NCBI GenBank assembly: GCA_029863645.1
Contig: JAOTVA010000021.1
Span: 1-35,528 of the forward strand
DNA from: Gemmatimonadota bacterium
GTDB taxonomy: Bacteria > Gemmatimonadota > Gemmatimonadetes > Longimicrobiales > Gaopeijiaceae
Length of the DNA stretch: 35,528 bases
Reading direction: 5' to 3'
Positions within the stretch are counted from its first letter, which is position 1. Every line of letters starts with the position of its first letter. Below the pieces are notes generated by a model that was given only the letters and a program-made list of their open reading frames with translations, had not been told where the DNA came from and made no database searches. Both the position numbers and the translations under genes were made by a program. This document shows, one piece after another, positions 24,084 through 33,320 of this stretch.

Positions 24084-25085
24084 TCAGAGCCAGTGCCCTT
24101 CAATCCACCTCGCCGCTTCGTGCAGCTCATTGTGCATCCCGGTCTCACCGATCTCGACGAGATAGTCGCGCTTCTCGTACTCCTCTACTCCGACGTTCTC
24201 CCCTGGCGGAAACGGGCAGTCGACGCGGCGGTATTCCCCCCGGAGAAGCTGCTTGCATTGATAATCGGTTACGCCGATCAAACCGTCGTCGACCGCGGTC
24301 GCCAAGTGCTTTCCCCACTGCACGTAGCCCCAGTCGCGTTCATCGCCCTCGACATAGTTGCGGGGGATTCCGGTGCCAATGGACAAGAGGACGATGCCCT
24401 CGAACCCTTCGCGCCATCCGCGATAGTTCATGTCCTGCGTCTGAGCAAGCGCGGCCATCGCCGGGTTGTTCGCCACGAGGCCCCCGTCGACATATCCGCC
24501 AGCGGACGGGAAGTACGTCGGCGCCGCGCTCGTGTAGAGTGCGACGTCGGATGCCCTCCGCTCCCGGTCGGTATTGGGCTTCTTCCCCTCCTCGGCCACA
24601 AAATTGTGGAAGAACTTCGCCTGCCAGCGACCCGTTTTGGGGTCGTGAAGGTCGAAGGTCGGGATCAGGACCTTCTGCCTGAGGTCTTTCAGCAAGGTGT
24701 CTTGGAGAACATCGTCGAGTACCTCGCGACGATTCTTCGTGGAGAACTCGGCGCCGAACAGCCGGCCGACATTTCGGATGTCGTCGAAGAGGCTGTCCTC
24801 GAACATGATCGGCCCCCGATTATAGAAGAGGTTTCGGAGCTCGGTGGGCGTCAGGCCGTGCGCGAGGCCAATCGCGGCCATCCCACCGACCGAGGTGCCC
24901 GCGATCAGGTCCGCTTGCTCGATCCAGTCACGCGAGTCGGGCGGCAGATCGAGGTGCACGTTGAGCTGCTCGAGAATCACGGTCGAAAGGATGCCTCGAA
25001 TGCCGCCGCCGTCGAAGGAAAGGATGCGGTAGTCCGTCTTCGGCCGCTTCTTGCACTCGCCGTTGCCGTCCGCTGAGTCCGTCAT
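24084..25085 (-). CDS. Patatin-like phospholipase
   Basis: This 333-residue cytosolic protein is a complete patatin domain. The oxyanion loop is DGGGIRG (residues 25-31), the nucleophile is the Ser of AGTSVGG, and the catalytic Asp lies in YVDGGLVANNP. Patatins hydrolyse acyl chains from phospholipids or other lipids. ATG 25085 overlaps the stop of the upstream di-haem gene (ATGA), so the two are translationally coupled. Patatins serve as effectors in several defence systems (for example CBASS CapV) and also in ordinary lipid turnover. Here the coupling to an oxidase-like haem protein suggests that lipid release and lipid oxidation are linked. That role is inference. Confidence 0.94.
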   Translation of the reverse strand: MTDSADGNGECKKRPKTDYRILSFDGGGIRGILSTVILEQLNVHLDLPPDSRDWIEQADLIAGTSVGGMAAIGLAHGLTPTELRNLFYNRGPIMFEDSLFDDIRNVGRLFGAEFSTKNRREVLDDVLQDTLLKDLRQKVLIPTFDLHDPKTGRWQAKFFHNFVAEEGKKPNTDRERRASDVALYTSAAPTYFPSAGGYVDGGLVANNPAMAALAQTQDMNYRGWREGFEGIVLLSIGTGIPRNYVEGDERDWGYVQWGKHLATAVDDGLIGVTDYQCKQLLRGEYRRVDCPFPPGENVGVEEYEKRDYLVEIGETGMHNELHEAARWIEGHWL

Positions 25086-28000
25086 CCGCCCTCGTCGTGG
25101 GGTCGCACGGGCAGGGGCGGCAGCTTCTTGAGGAACTCGATGATGGCCATCCGGTCCTGGTGACTGAGCTCGGGCCCTAGCACGCCCGGCCGCCCTCGCC
25201 AGTCCTGGGGGTCGCCCTCGAACGAGTGCCCGTAGTTCGAGTTGCCGGGTAAGCTGGCGTCGAACTCGAAGAAGCCCGGGTCGTGCCGCTCGAAGTCGAA
25301 TCCGACCAGCTCCGGATCAAAGAGCCGACTGCCCAGATGGAAGGTGTCGGGCCGCTCTGCCTGAGGACTGAGCAGATGGTACAGCGTGGGGACCGATCCA
25401 TTGTGAAGGAAGGGAGCGGTGGCCCAGACTCCGTTGAGGGGTCGCGCCCTGTATCCGAGAAAGACCCGCGTCTTCGGCCCGCGATGCCCTTCTAGGATAT
25501 CCTGGAGCGCGGGTTCGATTCCGTAGTCGTCGTATCTACGGGCGAGTACACTGTTTACCGTGATCTGTAAGGCCTCGGCTGCAGCTACGCCCTTGGGCCG
25601 CCTATCGAGCTCCCGCCCGAGAAGCTCGTAGCTTCGGGTAAGCACGCTGTCGACCAGAGGTGACAGCTCCGCCGCCTCCGACACGCTATCGATGTCGATG
25701 CCGAGCCGTCTGCCGAGCACGCCCAGATCAACAGATCGAATCGCGAAGTTGATCGCGGCCCGCGGGTCGGTGCGTACCTCCTGGAGGGTGGACCCCCGTA
25801 GGGCGAGAAAGCTGTTTCCCGCCAAATCGGGGTCTGCCCAAGCCTGGGCGGAGAATCTCGCGCTGTCGCCGGGAGAGGGCAGGTGGCAAACAGCGCAGTG
25901 CTGCTGGTATAGCGCAGCACCGGTCGCCGCCAATTCCCGGTCGATCTTCGGGAAGAGCGAGGGCCAGGTGGGCGATCGGAGGCCCTCGAAGTCGCGCCGA
26001 CACCCCTCCCCCAGGAGTTCAGGTCGATTGGTGGCGTTCAAGGTGCAGCCCCCGAGGAGGAGCTCCATGTCATGGATGTTCAACAGGTCGATGCTCGAAG
26101 CGAAGAGCACCGGATCGTCCTCCACGGCGACCGCTTCACCCGCCCCATGCAGGTCGACCGACGCGAACACCCCCATGCTTTGACCTGCGTTGCGAATCAT
26201 GGGTTGGCGGAACGAGGCGTTGTACTGCACCCAATCGAAGCGTGACGCGTCCCAGAGGGGCGGGAAATTCACCGGCGCGTCCGCCACGGCGAGGTTGCTC
26301 TCGTCGCCGAGGTCGGTGCCGAAGACGAAGTTGAAGATCCGTCCCATCGCGTCGAGGCGTCCAAAGCCCTCCTCGGTCGGATAGATCTCGAGTTCACGCT
26401 GCAGAACGCGGACCTCCCGCAGACGATCGATGAGCGCATCAAAATCCTCCTTGAGCGCCCTCCGATCAGCACCCCGGGCGACCTCGAGCCTCTCGGCGAA
26501 GCGATCGAATCGGCCAGGAAGCAATTGCGTGAGGTAGAGCGACACGGAAACCGCGCGGCGGAACTTGCCTAGATCGACGTTTGCAGGGCCGCCGCGGATG
26601 GGTATGCGGACGAGTCGGTCCCCGGCCTCGTCGTAATAGTCGATCTGACTCGTATGGCAGGCCGCGCACGTGAAGCCCAACACGTCGATCATCTGGCCCG
26701 TCGAGTGGTCGATCCAGTCGTCGGTGCGGGCGAAGCCGACCGGTAGTCGGTCGGGATTGTTCTCGACCAGACCCAGCACCGGTGGCGCAGAAGGAGGGTC
26801 GAGTCTCCCGAGATATCTCGCGACGTACCCCTGGCGGACGGACAGGCTGTCCGGTTCGTACCACCTCACAGGATTCGGTATGAACCCGAATTGCTCCAAG
26901 TAGGCCTGGTCCATGAGCAAACCCACCCCAAGGTTCGGCAACAAGGCCACCGTGGGCTGCTCCAGGCTCAGGATCCAGTCATACGGGATGGGCACCTCGA
27001 AGGCGCCGCCCTGTGAGGCGTGGGAGAACCACTGCCAGTCTTCTCGGCTCCAGTTCTGAGCGGTGAGCTGTGTTGAGTCGTCCCACGCGATGGTGTCGAC
27101 GAGCGAATCCGTCACCCCGTAGGAATAGTCGGGCAGGCGTATCGGGTACGAGCCCGCCAGCCGGCGGTTGACCACCGAGTGATAGAACGCGGCCTGCAGG
27201 ACGAAGGCGATGAGCCCCATGCCCAGCCCCCAGACGATTCGGTGGACGAGCGTTCGCGACGGCGGGCGAATGCCGTGCCAAAAGAGGATCATCCCGACGC
27301 CGAGCGTCAGGATGGCCGCGTAGATGAAGATCTTGGCGAGAAGCTCGGCTCGCTCGCTCCCGACCGCCCCCGCTGCGGAGATAGCGAGCGTATCGCCCCC
27401 GACGCCCACCAGCGCCAACACCATGCCAGCGACGACGATGCCGAGGGCACCCAGCGACATGGCGCTGACGGCGAACTTCTGCTGTCGGTACGTCAGCCGC
27501 ACCTGCCGCTGCGCATCGGCGTTCACCCTCGCGGCAATCCGCTCGCCGCCGGCCTTCTCCAGCCTCCTTCGCTCAGCCTCCACCAGCCTCTGCTTCTCGG
27601 CTTCTTTCTGCCGCTGTGCTTCCATCTGCCAGATTCGCGAGAAGCAAAGGAACATCGGCCCAATAATCAGCAGCGTGGCGTAGGTGCCGACACCCAACCG
27701 CGGGACCCTGGAGAGCTCGGGAAGCCAAGCGGTCAGAAAGCCGATCACCAGCGCCAGGGTGCCGAAGCGACGGAGTCTGTCTGCCTGGCGTTCGTCCATG
27801 CTCGTGGCAGGCGGGTCCTCCGGCCCGCGGTCGTAGATGCCGTGCGCGAAGGCGATGATACCGATCGAGTTCGCTAGCAGCGCAAGCAGCGCGACGAGCT
27901 TCACCTGCTTCGCATATCCACCGACTGCGAGGAAGCCGGCGGAGACAGCCGCTAGCGGGTCGGTGTGGAGGCCATTCCGGGAAGCCAGCCACCCCGCGCC

Positions 28001-28876
28001 CACGTTGAGAAGTAATCCACTGAGGAGCCCCCAGCGAACGACCCTGGGCGTCCATTTGAGCTTCCATTCCTCTCTGTCTTTGGCGCCCTTGATTTGATCG
28101 CGTTCTTTACCGGCCACACCGGCCCTTCTGGCCTCAGCAAAACGGACCCTTGCTCGACGGGCCCGCCTGACGAGGTTCGTCGTAACACACCTCCAGACGA
28201 GCCCCATGGACATGAGAATCAGTGCGGTGATTCCGATCGTGGCATGCGGGACCACCCCGAGGAGCCGGCGACCGAGCAGGCCGTGGAGCAGAGACGCCGA
28301 CGCCACGCCGAGCCACATGAGCGTGAACCCCCAGCGGAACAACACCGGCCCAGCGGACTCCTCCCGAGGGTCGAGGTTGAGACCCTCTGCAAACCTTTCG
28401 GGAAGAGACTTCTTGGCGGGAGACCTCTCACCCTCTAACCCAGACCATACGCGGACGCCAATCGGCACCAGCCCTATCAACAAGAGCACGCCCGCCAGGA
28501 CGAGGAGGAACCATACCAGCAACTCGGCTCCTGCACTTCCCGTGGCGTCCGGGTCGAAGGCGGACAAGGTCTCGCCGCCCACTCCCTTGAGTGCGGCCAG
28601 AGTGCCCGTCACGAACACGATAAAGCCGCCGAAAACGATGCACCAAAAGGCGAAGTGCTCTCGACCCGCGGTAAGCTTGAGCGAGTTCCACGAGAGGCCT
28701 ACGCAGAGCAAAAGCACGCCGATCATCAGCATCGCGACGTGCGTCGCGATCGCGTACTCGGCTGAAGCGGTGAGGTCGAAGCCGCCCAGCAACGCAGGCA
28801 CGATGCTGAGCACCATGGCCGAGGCACCCAACCTCAGCAGATGACTCTGGAACCTCAGGGTCGCGTCCGATCCCAT
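25082..28876 (-). CDS. Large membrane di-haem cytochrome c peroxidase/RoxA-like protein
   Basis: Start ATG 28876 has GGGAGG upstream and gives 1264 residues. The first 570 residues hold about 13 membrane helices, with a charged coiled-coil stretch near 417-462. One helix unit is duplicated: GVGGETLSAF..GSAGAELL at 98-142 and GVGGDTLAIS..GSERAELL at 491-537. The rest is periplasmic with haem motifs CAACH (near 737) and CAVCH (near 994). The C-terminal PLNGVWATAPFLHNGSVPTLYHLL, then HLGSRLFDPELVGF and SLPGNSNYGHSFEG, is the signature of the di-haem peroxidase group that includes the rubber oxygenase RoxA. RoxA cleaves isoprenoid double bonds with O2. Here the substrate may be a membrane lipid. 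A fusion of this enzyme to so large a membrane domain is unusual. Confidence 0.88.
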   Translation of the reverse strand: MGSDATLRFQSHLLRLGASAMVLSIVPALLGGFDLTASAEYAIATHVAMLMIGVLLLCVGLSWNSLKLTAGREHFAFWCIVFGGFIVFVTGTLAALKGVGGETLSAFDPDATGSAGAELLVWFLLVLAGVLLLIGLVPIGVRVWSGLEGERSPAKKSLPERFAEGLNLDPREESAGPVLFRWGFTLMWLGVASASLLHGLLGRRLLGVVPHATIGITALILMSMGLVWRCVTTNLVRRARRARVRFAEARRAGVAGKERDQIKGAKDREEWKLKWTPRVVRWGLLSGLLLNVGAGWLASRNGLHTDPLAAVSAGFLAVGGYAKQVKLVALLALLANSIGIIAFAHGIYDRGPEDPPATSMDERQADRLRRFGTLALVIGFLTAWLPELSRVPRLGVGTYATLLIIGPMFLCFSRIWQMEAQRQKEAEKQRLVEAERRRLEKAGGERIAARVNADAQRQVRLTYRQQKFAVSAMSLGALGIVVAGMVLALVGVGGDTLAISAAGAVGSERAELLAKIFIYAAILTLGVGMILFWHGIRPPSRTLVHRIVWGLGMGLIAFVLQAAFYHSVVNRRLAGSYPIRLPDYSYGVTDSLVDTIAWDDSTQLTAQNWSREDWQWFSHASQGGAFEVPIPYDWILSLEQPTVALLPNLGVGLLMDQAYLEQFGFIPNPVRWYEPDSLSVRQGYVARYLGRLDPPSAPPVLGLVENNPDRLPVGFARTDDWIDHSTGQMIDVLGFTCAACHTSQIDYYDEAGDRLVRIPIRGGPANVDLGKFRRAVSVSLYLTQLLPGRFDRFAERLEVARGADRRALKEDFDALIDRLREVRVLQRELEIYPTEEGFGRLDAMGRIFNFVFGTDLGDESNLAVADAPVNFPPLWDASRFDWVQYNASFRQPMIRNAGQSMGVFASVDLHGAGEAVAVEDDPVLFASSIDLLNIHDMELLLGGCTLNATNRPELLGEGCRRDFEGLRSPTWPSLFPKIDRELAATGAALYQQHCAVCHLPSPGDSARFSAQAWADPDLAGNSFLALRGSTLQEVRTDPRAAINFAIRSVDLGVLGRRLGIDIDSVSEAAELSPLVDSVLTRSYELLGRELDRRPKGVAAAEALQITVNSVLARRYDDYGIEPALQDILEGHRGPKTRVFLGYRARPLNGVWATAPFLHNGSVPTLYHLLSPQAERPDTFHLGSRLFDPELVGFDFERHDPGFFEFDASLPGNSNYGHSFEGDPQDWRGRPGVLGPELSHQDRMAIIEFLKKLPPLPVRPHDEGG

Positions 28877-28880
28877 ACGC

Positions 28881-28899
28881 ACCTCCCTGACTTTCAGGG
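28881..28899 (-). promoter_or_regulatory. Hairpin overlapping the di-haem gene ribosome site
   Basis: In the mRNA, CCCTGA and TCAGGG form a six-base stem with a three-base loop (28885-28899). The last three G bases belong to the Shine-Dalgarno GGGAGG (28882-28887), which precedes ATG 28876. Folding would partly hide the ribosome site, so translation of the di-haem protein could be conditional, for example by temperature or by ribosomes arriving from the kinase gene. Confidence 0.35.
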
Positions 28900-28960
28900 G
28901 ACTGAAGCTTCGACAAGGTACGCGCTCCACGGCGTACGCGCATCTTGTGCCCGATTCGCC

Positions 28961-31900
28961 CTACGCCTTCGTCGCGAGCACCTCCCGGGCGATCTTGTGG
29001 TATAGCCGGGCGCCGAGTTGCTCATAGCCTGTCGAGGCTTCCTCCAATAGCTGCCGCGCCCGCTGCGTGTCCCCTCGCCCGCGCCGTCTCAACAGCGTCC
29101 ACGCGAGCCAGCGCCTGATATCGTTGCGCGCCATCATGTGCGGTAGGTCCTCAGCCTGTGCCAGAGCTGCTGCGAAGTGCCCCTCCGCGGCCTCCCAGTT
29201 CGCGCCACAGGCCGCCGCGATCCCGGTGGTGCATTCCCACAGGCCGTCGATGTGGCCCACCGTCCCTCGTCCGAGAGACTCGGCCGCGTCGTCGTAGAGG
29301 CGGGCCGCCGCATCGATCTCGCCGAGCACAGCCAGCCCTTCGATGGCTGCGTGAAGCCCGAACCCGTCGCCGGGGAACGCCCTTCTTCCCGTCTTGAAGA
29401 GCGTGGGCTCGACGCGCTCGAAGAGATCCTTGGCGTCGGCACGGCCAGCGTACGCGGCAGTCCTGAAGCGCCACCCGCCGGCTAGCGAACCCCAGAGGCG
29501 TGGTTCTCGAATCGCACCCGCCTCGACGGCCATGAGCTCGACCGCTGCTTCCATCTCTCCTCTCCACAGGCATCCGAGGCCGGCCCAGACATGCCCCGCT
29601 CGCGCCCAACCCCCAGCCTCACGGAAGCCTTCGGCGAGCGCTTTCGAGAGCGTCTCGATTCGACGGCCGTCGCCCGTTCTCATTCCCGCGACGGTAACCT
29701 CCCCGAACGCGGCGCAGAGCTCCGCCCCCACCTCCGAGCGTTCCTTGCCGACCTCCCGCGCCTCACCGATGGCCCGCTCCGCCTCTTCGAGTCGGCCGAC
29801 GAGCGGTAGCGTGAGCGCCTCGATCCATAGGAAGTCCGCACGGGTCGTCTGATCCGCTGCATCCTTGAGGAGCTCTCGCCCTTCTCCGCATACGCGGATT
29901 GCGTCGACGAAGAAGCCCTGGTGGTACCACCAAGCAGCGAGCAGCGCCTTGCCGTGCAACACGGTGGCACCGGCACCCAGGTCCTCCGCTTCGGACAGGC
30001 CTTCCTCAATGAGCTCCCTCGACCCCGGCTCGTCGATCAGGTCCAAGGCGGTGCCGAGTTGGCACTTGAGCCGAGCCCGATACGGGCTCGGGGCTTCGGA
30101 AAGCTTCGCCAGCGCGCTTCGGCCCAGCTCTGCGGCGTCCCGGTAACGCATCCGCCATTCGAGACGGTAGCACACCAGCCTTGCCACCCGGGCCAACCCG
30201 TCCGTATCGCCAACGGCCTCGTACATCTCCAGCGCTTGCCTGCCCGCCTCGATCACTTCCTGCCAACGACCGATGCCGTCCAGGGCGTTGACCTTGCCCT
30301 CCATGAGGACTGGCGCGAGCCCTTCCGGAACCGAATGGAGGGACAGCGCCCGCTCAAAGTGTGCGAGAGCCTCCTCGTATCCGGAGCGCGCGAGGGCCTG
30401 GTCACCGGCGACTCGCAGAAAGCGCAGGGTTTCGCCTGAATCGGCCGCCGCACCGGAGTGAAACAGGTGGTGTGCCAGGTCTGACGCCCGGTCCTCGACT
30501 CGATCGCCGAGTACTTGCTTCATGGCATCGGCGATCCGGAGATGGAAGCGCTGTCGGCGGGGAACGGAGAGTCGTTCGACCAGCGTCTGACGAATCAATT
30601 GGTGCGTGAACTTGTAGACCGGCTCGCGAGTGCTGACTGCGTCGATCAACTGCGCTCCCTCCGCAGCATCGATGGCGTCCAACAGGTCCTCGCCGCTCAG
30701 GTCGCCCGCCGCTTCGAGCACCGGCAGCGAAAAGCGGGGACCGATCACTGACGCCGTGGTGAGCATCGCCTGACAATCGGCGCTGAGGCGTTCGAGCCTG
30801 CGACCGACCACCAGACGCACACTCTCCGGCACCTCCAACCCCTCCGAAGCGAGTCCTGTGCGCCAGGCACCATCGTTGTCGAAGAGTCGACCCTCTTCCT
30901 GCAGATGCAGGAACACCTCGTGAATGAAGAACGGGTTGCCTTCCGTGCCACGGACGATCGCGTCGACGAACGCTCCGGGAGGAGACGAGCCGCCGAGAGC
31001 CTCTAAGAGCTCCGCGACCTCCGCCTTGGGGAGCGGCTTCAGCGAGATTCGGTACAGGCTGTGCTGATTCAGCAGACGCTCGAAGGAAGCCGCCAGCGGT
31101 CGGGTCGCGTCCAACTCGGAATCTCGGTATGTCGCGACCGTCAGCACCGGCATGTCGTGGATGTTTCTGGCGAGGTGCTCGAGCAGCAGAAGGGATCCCT
31201 CATCAGCCCAGTGGAGATCGTCGAACAGTGAGACCAGTGGCGCGATCCGAGCCGCTCTCTCCAAGAAGTCACGGTACTGGTGGAACAAGTAGTGGCGAAT
31301 TTGGTCAGGCGGCAGCTCGATCGCGGGTTCGATGTCAAGAAAGTGCTGACGCAGCGTCGGCATGATGCGGGCGATCTCGGGGGCCGCGTCTCCAAGCGCT
31401 TCTCGAAACGTTCCAGGTGGGACCACCCTGGCGGTGTATTCGAGCTGCTCGAGAAACGGCGCGAAGGGTGGCGTTCCCTCTACTTCATAGGCGTGGCCGA
31501 CGACGCTCATGTATCCACGCTTGCGGGCCTCCTCGAGGAGGAACTCGGAGAGGCGGGTCTTCCCCACGCCGGCCTCACCGCCCAACAGGATCAGTGACCC
31601 GCGACCTCGTCCGACGTCATCCAGTCGTTTCAGGAGGGCTGCTCGCTCCTTCGCCCTGCCGATGAACGGCGTCTGAGCGGGGGCGATGGGCGCCCCTCGG
31701 CGGAGAGGAGCCTCGGCGCTCCCACTGCGGCCAACATCCGGGGCAAGCTCACGGCTGAACTCGACGATCGTCTGTTGTCGATGCCTGGGTTGGAGCTGGA
31801 GGGCACGAGCCAATGCACGGTCGATTCGTGCCGGTACTTCCGGGCGTAGCGAGCGGATGGACGAAGCTGGAACAGTCAGTCGCTTCGCTACGATGGCTTG

Positions 31901-32572
31901 TGCCGACCGGGCCCTGTGCGGTGGCTCCCCGGAAAGCAGCTCGTAGAGCACACAACCAAGTGAGTAGACATCGCTTCGCGCGTCGACCGACCCATCTCCG
32001 GTAGCCTGCTCAGGGCTGACGTAGGGAGGAGTCCCCAAGGGCGACCCGGGAAGTGTCAATCGCTCGCCCGTGGCCTGCTCCAATGCGAGCGCCACGCCGA
32101 AGTCCATGACGACAGGTAGCCCACCGGAGAGCATGACGTTGCTGGGCTTCACATCTCGGTGGACGATCCCGTGCTCGTGAGCATAGTGGAGGGCGCTCGC
32201 CATCGCGGTCGTGATTCGAGTCGCCTCGTCGATTTCGAGCCGGCCCTCTCGCTCGAGGAGGTCCCTTAGAGTCTCGCCCTCGACGTACGGCATCACGTAG
32301 TAGAGGAAGCTGTCGACCTGGCCTGAGTCGAAGAGCGGCAGGATATGGGGATGCTGCAGATTCGCCGTGGTGCGAATCTCGGCCAGGAAACGCTTGGCCC
32401 CCCTGAGGGCGTCGACCTCGGGCTTCAGGACCTTGAGAGCGACCGGACGAACGTGGCGTAGGTCCCTGGCGAAATACACGATCGCCATCCCGCCTTCCCC
32501 GAGCTCGCGCTCGATGCGGTAGCGGCCTTCAAGGGCCGCATTCAGGCGGGTGATCGCGTCCGCAGTGTCCAC
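28961..32572 (-). CDS. Ser/Thr kinase - AAA-type ATPase - TPR multidomain sensor
   Basis: The protein has 1203 residues and starts at GTG 32572 without a clear ribosome site. Residues 18-280 are a complete kinase: G-loop GEGGMAIV, Lys47, HRDVKPSNV (137-145), DFG (156-158) and GTPPYVSPE (179-187). Residues 300-640 are an AAA/STAND-type ATPase with FIGRAKERAALLKRL, Walker A GGEAGVGKT (330-338) and Walker B LVSLFDDLHWAD (445-456). The last 500 residues are helical TPR-like repeats. This layout, with kinase, ATPase and TPR in one chain, acts in other bacteria as a ligand-sensing signal hub. No membrane helix is seen, so it is cytosolic. It lies 84 bp upstream of the di-haem gene on the same strand. 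Confidence 0.93.
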   Translation of the reverse strand: MDTADAITRLNAALEGRYRIERELGEGGMAIVYFARDLRHVRPVALKVLKPEVDALRGAKRFLAEIRTTANLQHPHILPLFDSGQVDSFLYYVMPYVEGETLRDLLEREGRLEIDEATRITTAMASALHYAHEHGIVHRDVKPSNVMLSGGLPVVMDFGVALALEQATGERLTLPGSPLGTPPYVSPEQATGDGSVDARSDVYSLGCVLYELLSGEPPHRARSAQAIVAKRLTVPASSIRSLRPEVPARIDRALARALQLQPRHRQQTIVEFSRELAPDVGRSGSAEAPLRRGAPIAPAQTPFIGRAKERAALLKRLDDVGRGRGSLILLGGEAGVGKTRLSEFLLEEARKRGYMSVVGHAYEVEGTPPFAPFLEQLEYTARVVPPGTFREALGDAAPEIARIMPTLRQHFLDIEPAIELPPDQIRHYLFHQYRDFLERAARIAPLVSLFDDLHWADEGSLLLLEHLARNIHDMPVLTVATYRDSELDATRPLAASFERLLNQHSLYRISLKPLPKAEVAELLEALGGSSPPGAFVDAIVRGTEGNPFFIHEVFLHLQEEGRLFDNDGAWRTGLASEGLEVPESVRLVVGRRLERLSADCQAMLTTASVIGPRFSLPVLEAAGDLSGEDLLDAIDAAEGAQLIDAVSTREPVYKFTHQLIRQTLVERLSVPRRQRFHLRIADAMKQVLGDRVEDRASDLAHHLFHSGAAADSGETLRFLRVAGDQALARSGYEEALAHFERALSLHSVPEGLAPVLMEGKVNALDGIGRWQEVIEAGRQALEMYEAVGDTDGLARVARLVCYRLEWRMRYRDAAELGRSALAKLSEAPSPYRARLKCQLGTALDLIDEPGSRELIEEGLSEAEDLGAGATVLHGKALLAAWWYHQGFFVDAIRVCGEGRELLKDAADQTTRADFLWIEALTLPLVGRLEEAERAIGEAREVGKERSEVGAELCAAFGEVTVAGMRTGDGRRIETLSKALAEGFREAGGWARAGHVWAGLGCLWRGEMEAAVELMAVEAGAIREPRLWGSLAGGWRFRTAAYAGRADAKDLFERVEPTLFKTGRRAFPGDGFGLHAAIEGLAVLGEIDAAARLYDDAAESLGRGTVGHIDGLWECTTGIAAACGANWEAAEGHFAAALAQAEDLPHMMARNDIRRWLAWTLLRRRGRGDTQRARQLLEEASTGYEQLGARLYHKIAREVLATKA

Positions 32573-32647
32573 GCGGACAACATGCGGGGCAGTCCAGAGA
32601 TACGCGAGCCGAGACCGTCAGCCGGGTGGAAGGCCCTCCCCTCCAGC

Positions 32648-33043
32648 TCACCGAATCCGCTCGATCCCCTCGACCGCGTCGAAGCCAGCGTCGAAGCTCA
32701 TGATCCGCGTGACCCCGTGACGATGCATGATGGCTACGTGGAGGGCGTCCCGCGCCGAGAGTCCCGGGTGAGCGCGAAGGCTCGCCCGGGCGGCGTGCAC
32801 GTCCTGGAGCTCAATGGGAAGCACCTCGTCCGCTATCCCAACCAGTGCCTCGAAGGCCGCGTCGATCGCTTCCCGCCGCCTGATCGCGACGTAGCGGTGG
32901 AGGATCTCGTGGAAGACCTCTGCGTCTGTTACCAGGCGATCGGCGGCCGCGATGTGGCGCTCCAAAAGGCGCTTCGCATCTGCCTTATGCGGGTGCTCCG
33001 CGCCTACCAGGTACATTGGGATGTTGGAGTCGACGAAGATCAC
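32648..33043 (-). CDS. vapC: PIN-domain toxin, VapC type (module 3)
   Basis: This 131-residue PIN domain starts at GTG 33043 and overlaps the antitoxin stop (GTGA). Active-site acidic residues are Asp in [10 protein letters not shown], Glu in DAEVFHEIL, Asp in [12 protein letters not shown] and Asp in SFDAGFDAV. It is expected to be an RNase held by VapB. It lies 75 bp upstream of the kinase/ATPase/TPR gene on the same strand, so read-through into that operon is possible. The pair may help keep the neighbouring accessory genes in the population. Confidence 0.92.
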   Translation of the reverse strand: MIFVDSNIPMYLVGAEHPHKADAKRLLERHIAAADRLVTDAEVFHEILHRYVAIRRREAIDAAFEALVGIADEVLPIELQDVHAARASLRAHPGLSARDALHVAIMHRHGVTRIMSFDAGFDAVEGIERIR

Positions 33044-33294
33044 TCTTGGTCGCCCAAGTACCCGGACTCGATGTCGCGGAGCATCTCACCGATATCCCCA
33101 ACCGGGTACGCGTGCTCGGCCGCCTCGCGTACTACCTCCAGCTTGCGCTCCTCGTCTCGGCGAGGCTCCGCGCGTCGGCTCTCGCGCAGGGCCTGCCGCA
33201 CCCACTCGGACACGGTCAAGCGATGTCGCCGGGCCGCGCGGCGGATCTCCTCGAGCTCCTCTTCGTCCAAAACCACCTGCAGTCTTGTACTCAT
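33040..33294 (-). CDS. vapB: Ribbon-helix-helix antitoxin, VapB type (module 3)
   Basis: This 84-residue protein begins [39 protein letters not shown], a ribbon-helix-helix domain, and ends in an acidic toxin-binding tail ([18 protein letters not shown]). The start codon ATG 33294 lies inside the left arm of a 26-bp inverted repeat, the expected self-regulatory site. Confidence 0.92.
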   Translation of the reverse strand: MSTRLQVVLDEEELEEIRRAARRHRLTVSEWVRQALRESRRAEPRRDEERKLEVVREAAEHAYPVGDIGEMLRDIESGYLGDQE

Positions 33295-33314
33295 GATATG
33301 AGTATATCATGAGT
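33289..33314. promoter_or_regulatory. Putative VapB operator, module 3
   Basis: Two perfect 11-bp arms, ACTCATGATAT (33289-33299) and ATATCATGAGT (33304-33314), flank the four bases GAGT. The repeat covers the antitoxin start codon. Its core CATGATAT/ATATCATG matches the operator at 8448-8459, and the single half-site at 11660-11667. Confidence 0.75.
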
Positions 33315-33320
33315 CTGTAG

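Noticed and set aside
23904-25076. Plus-strand reading of 390 codons opposite the patatin gene
   Set aside because: Mirror of the patatin frame; no recognisable domain or ribosome site.
24084-25085. Patatin as a CBASS CapV effector
   Set aside because: No cyclic-nucleotide synthase (CD-NTase) or CBASS accessory gene is nearby; only general patatin motifs are seen.
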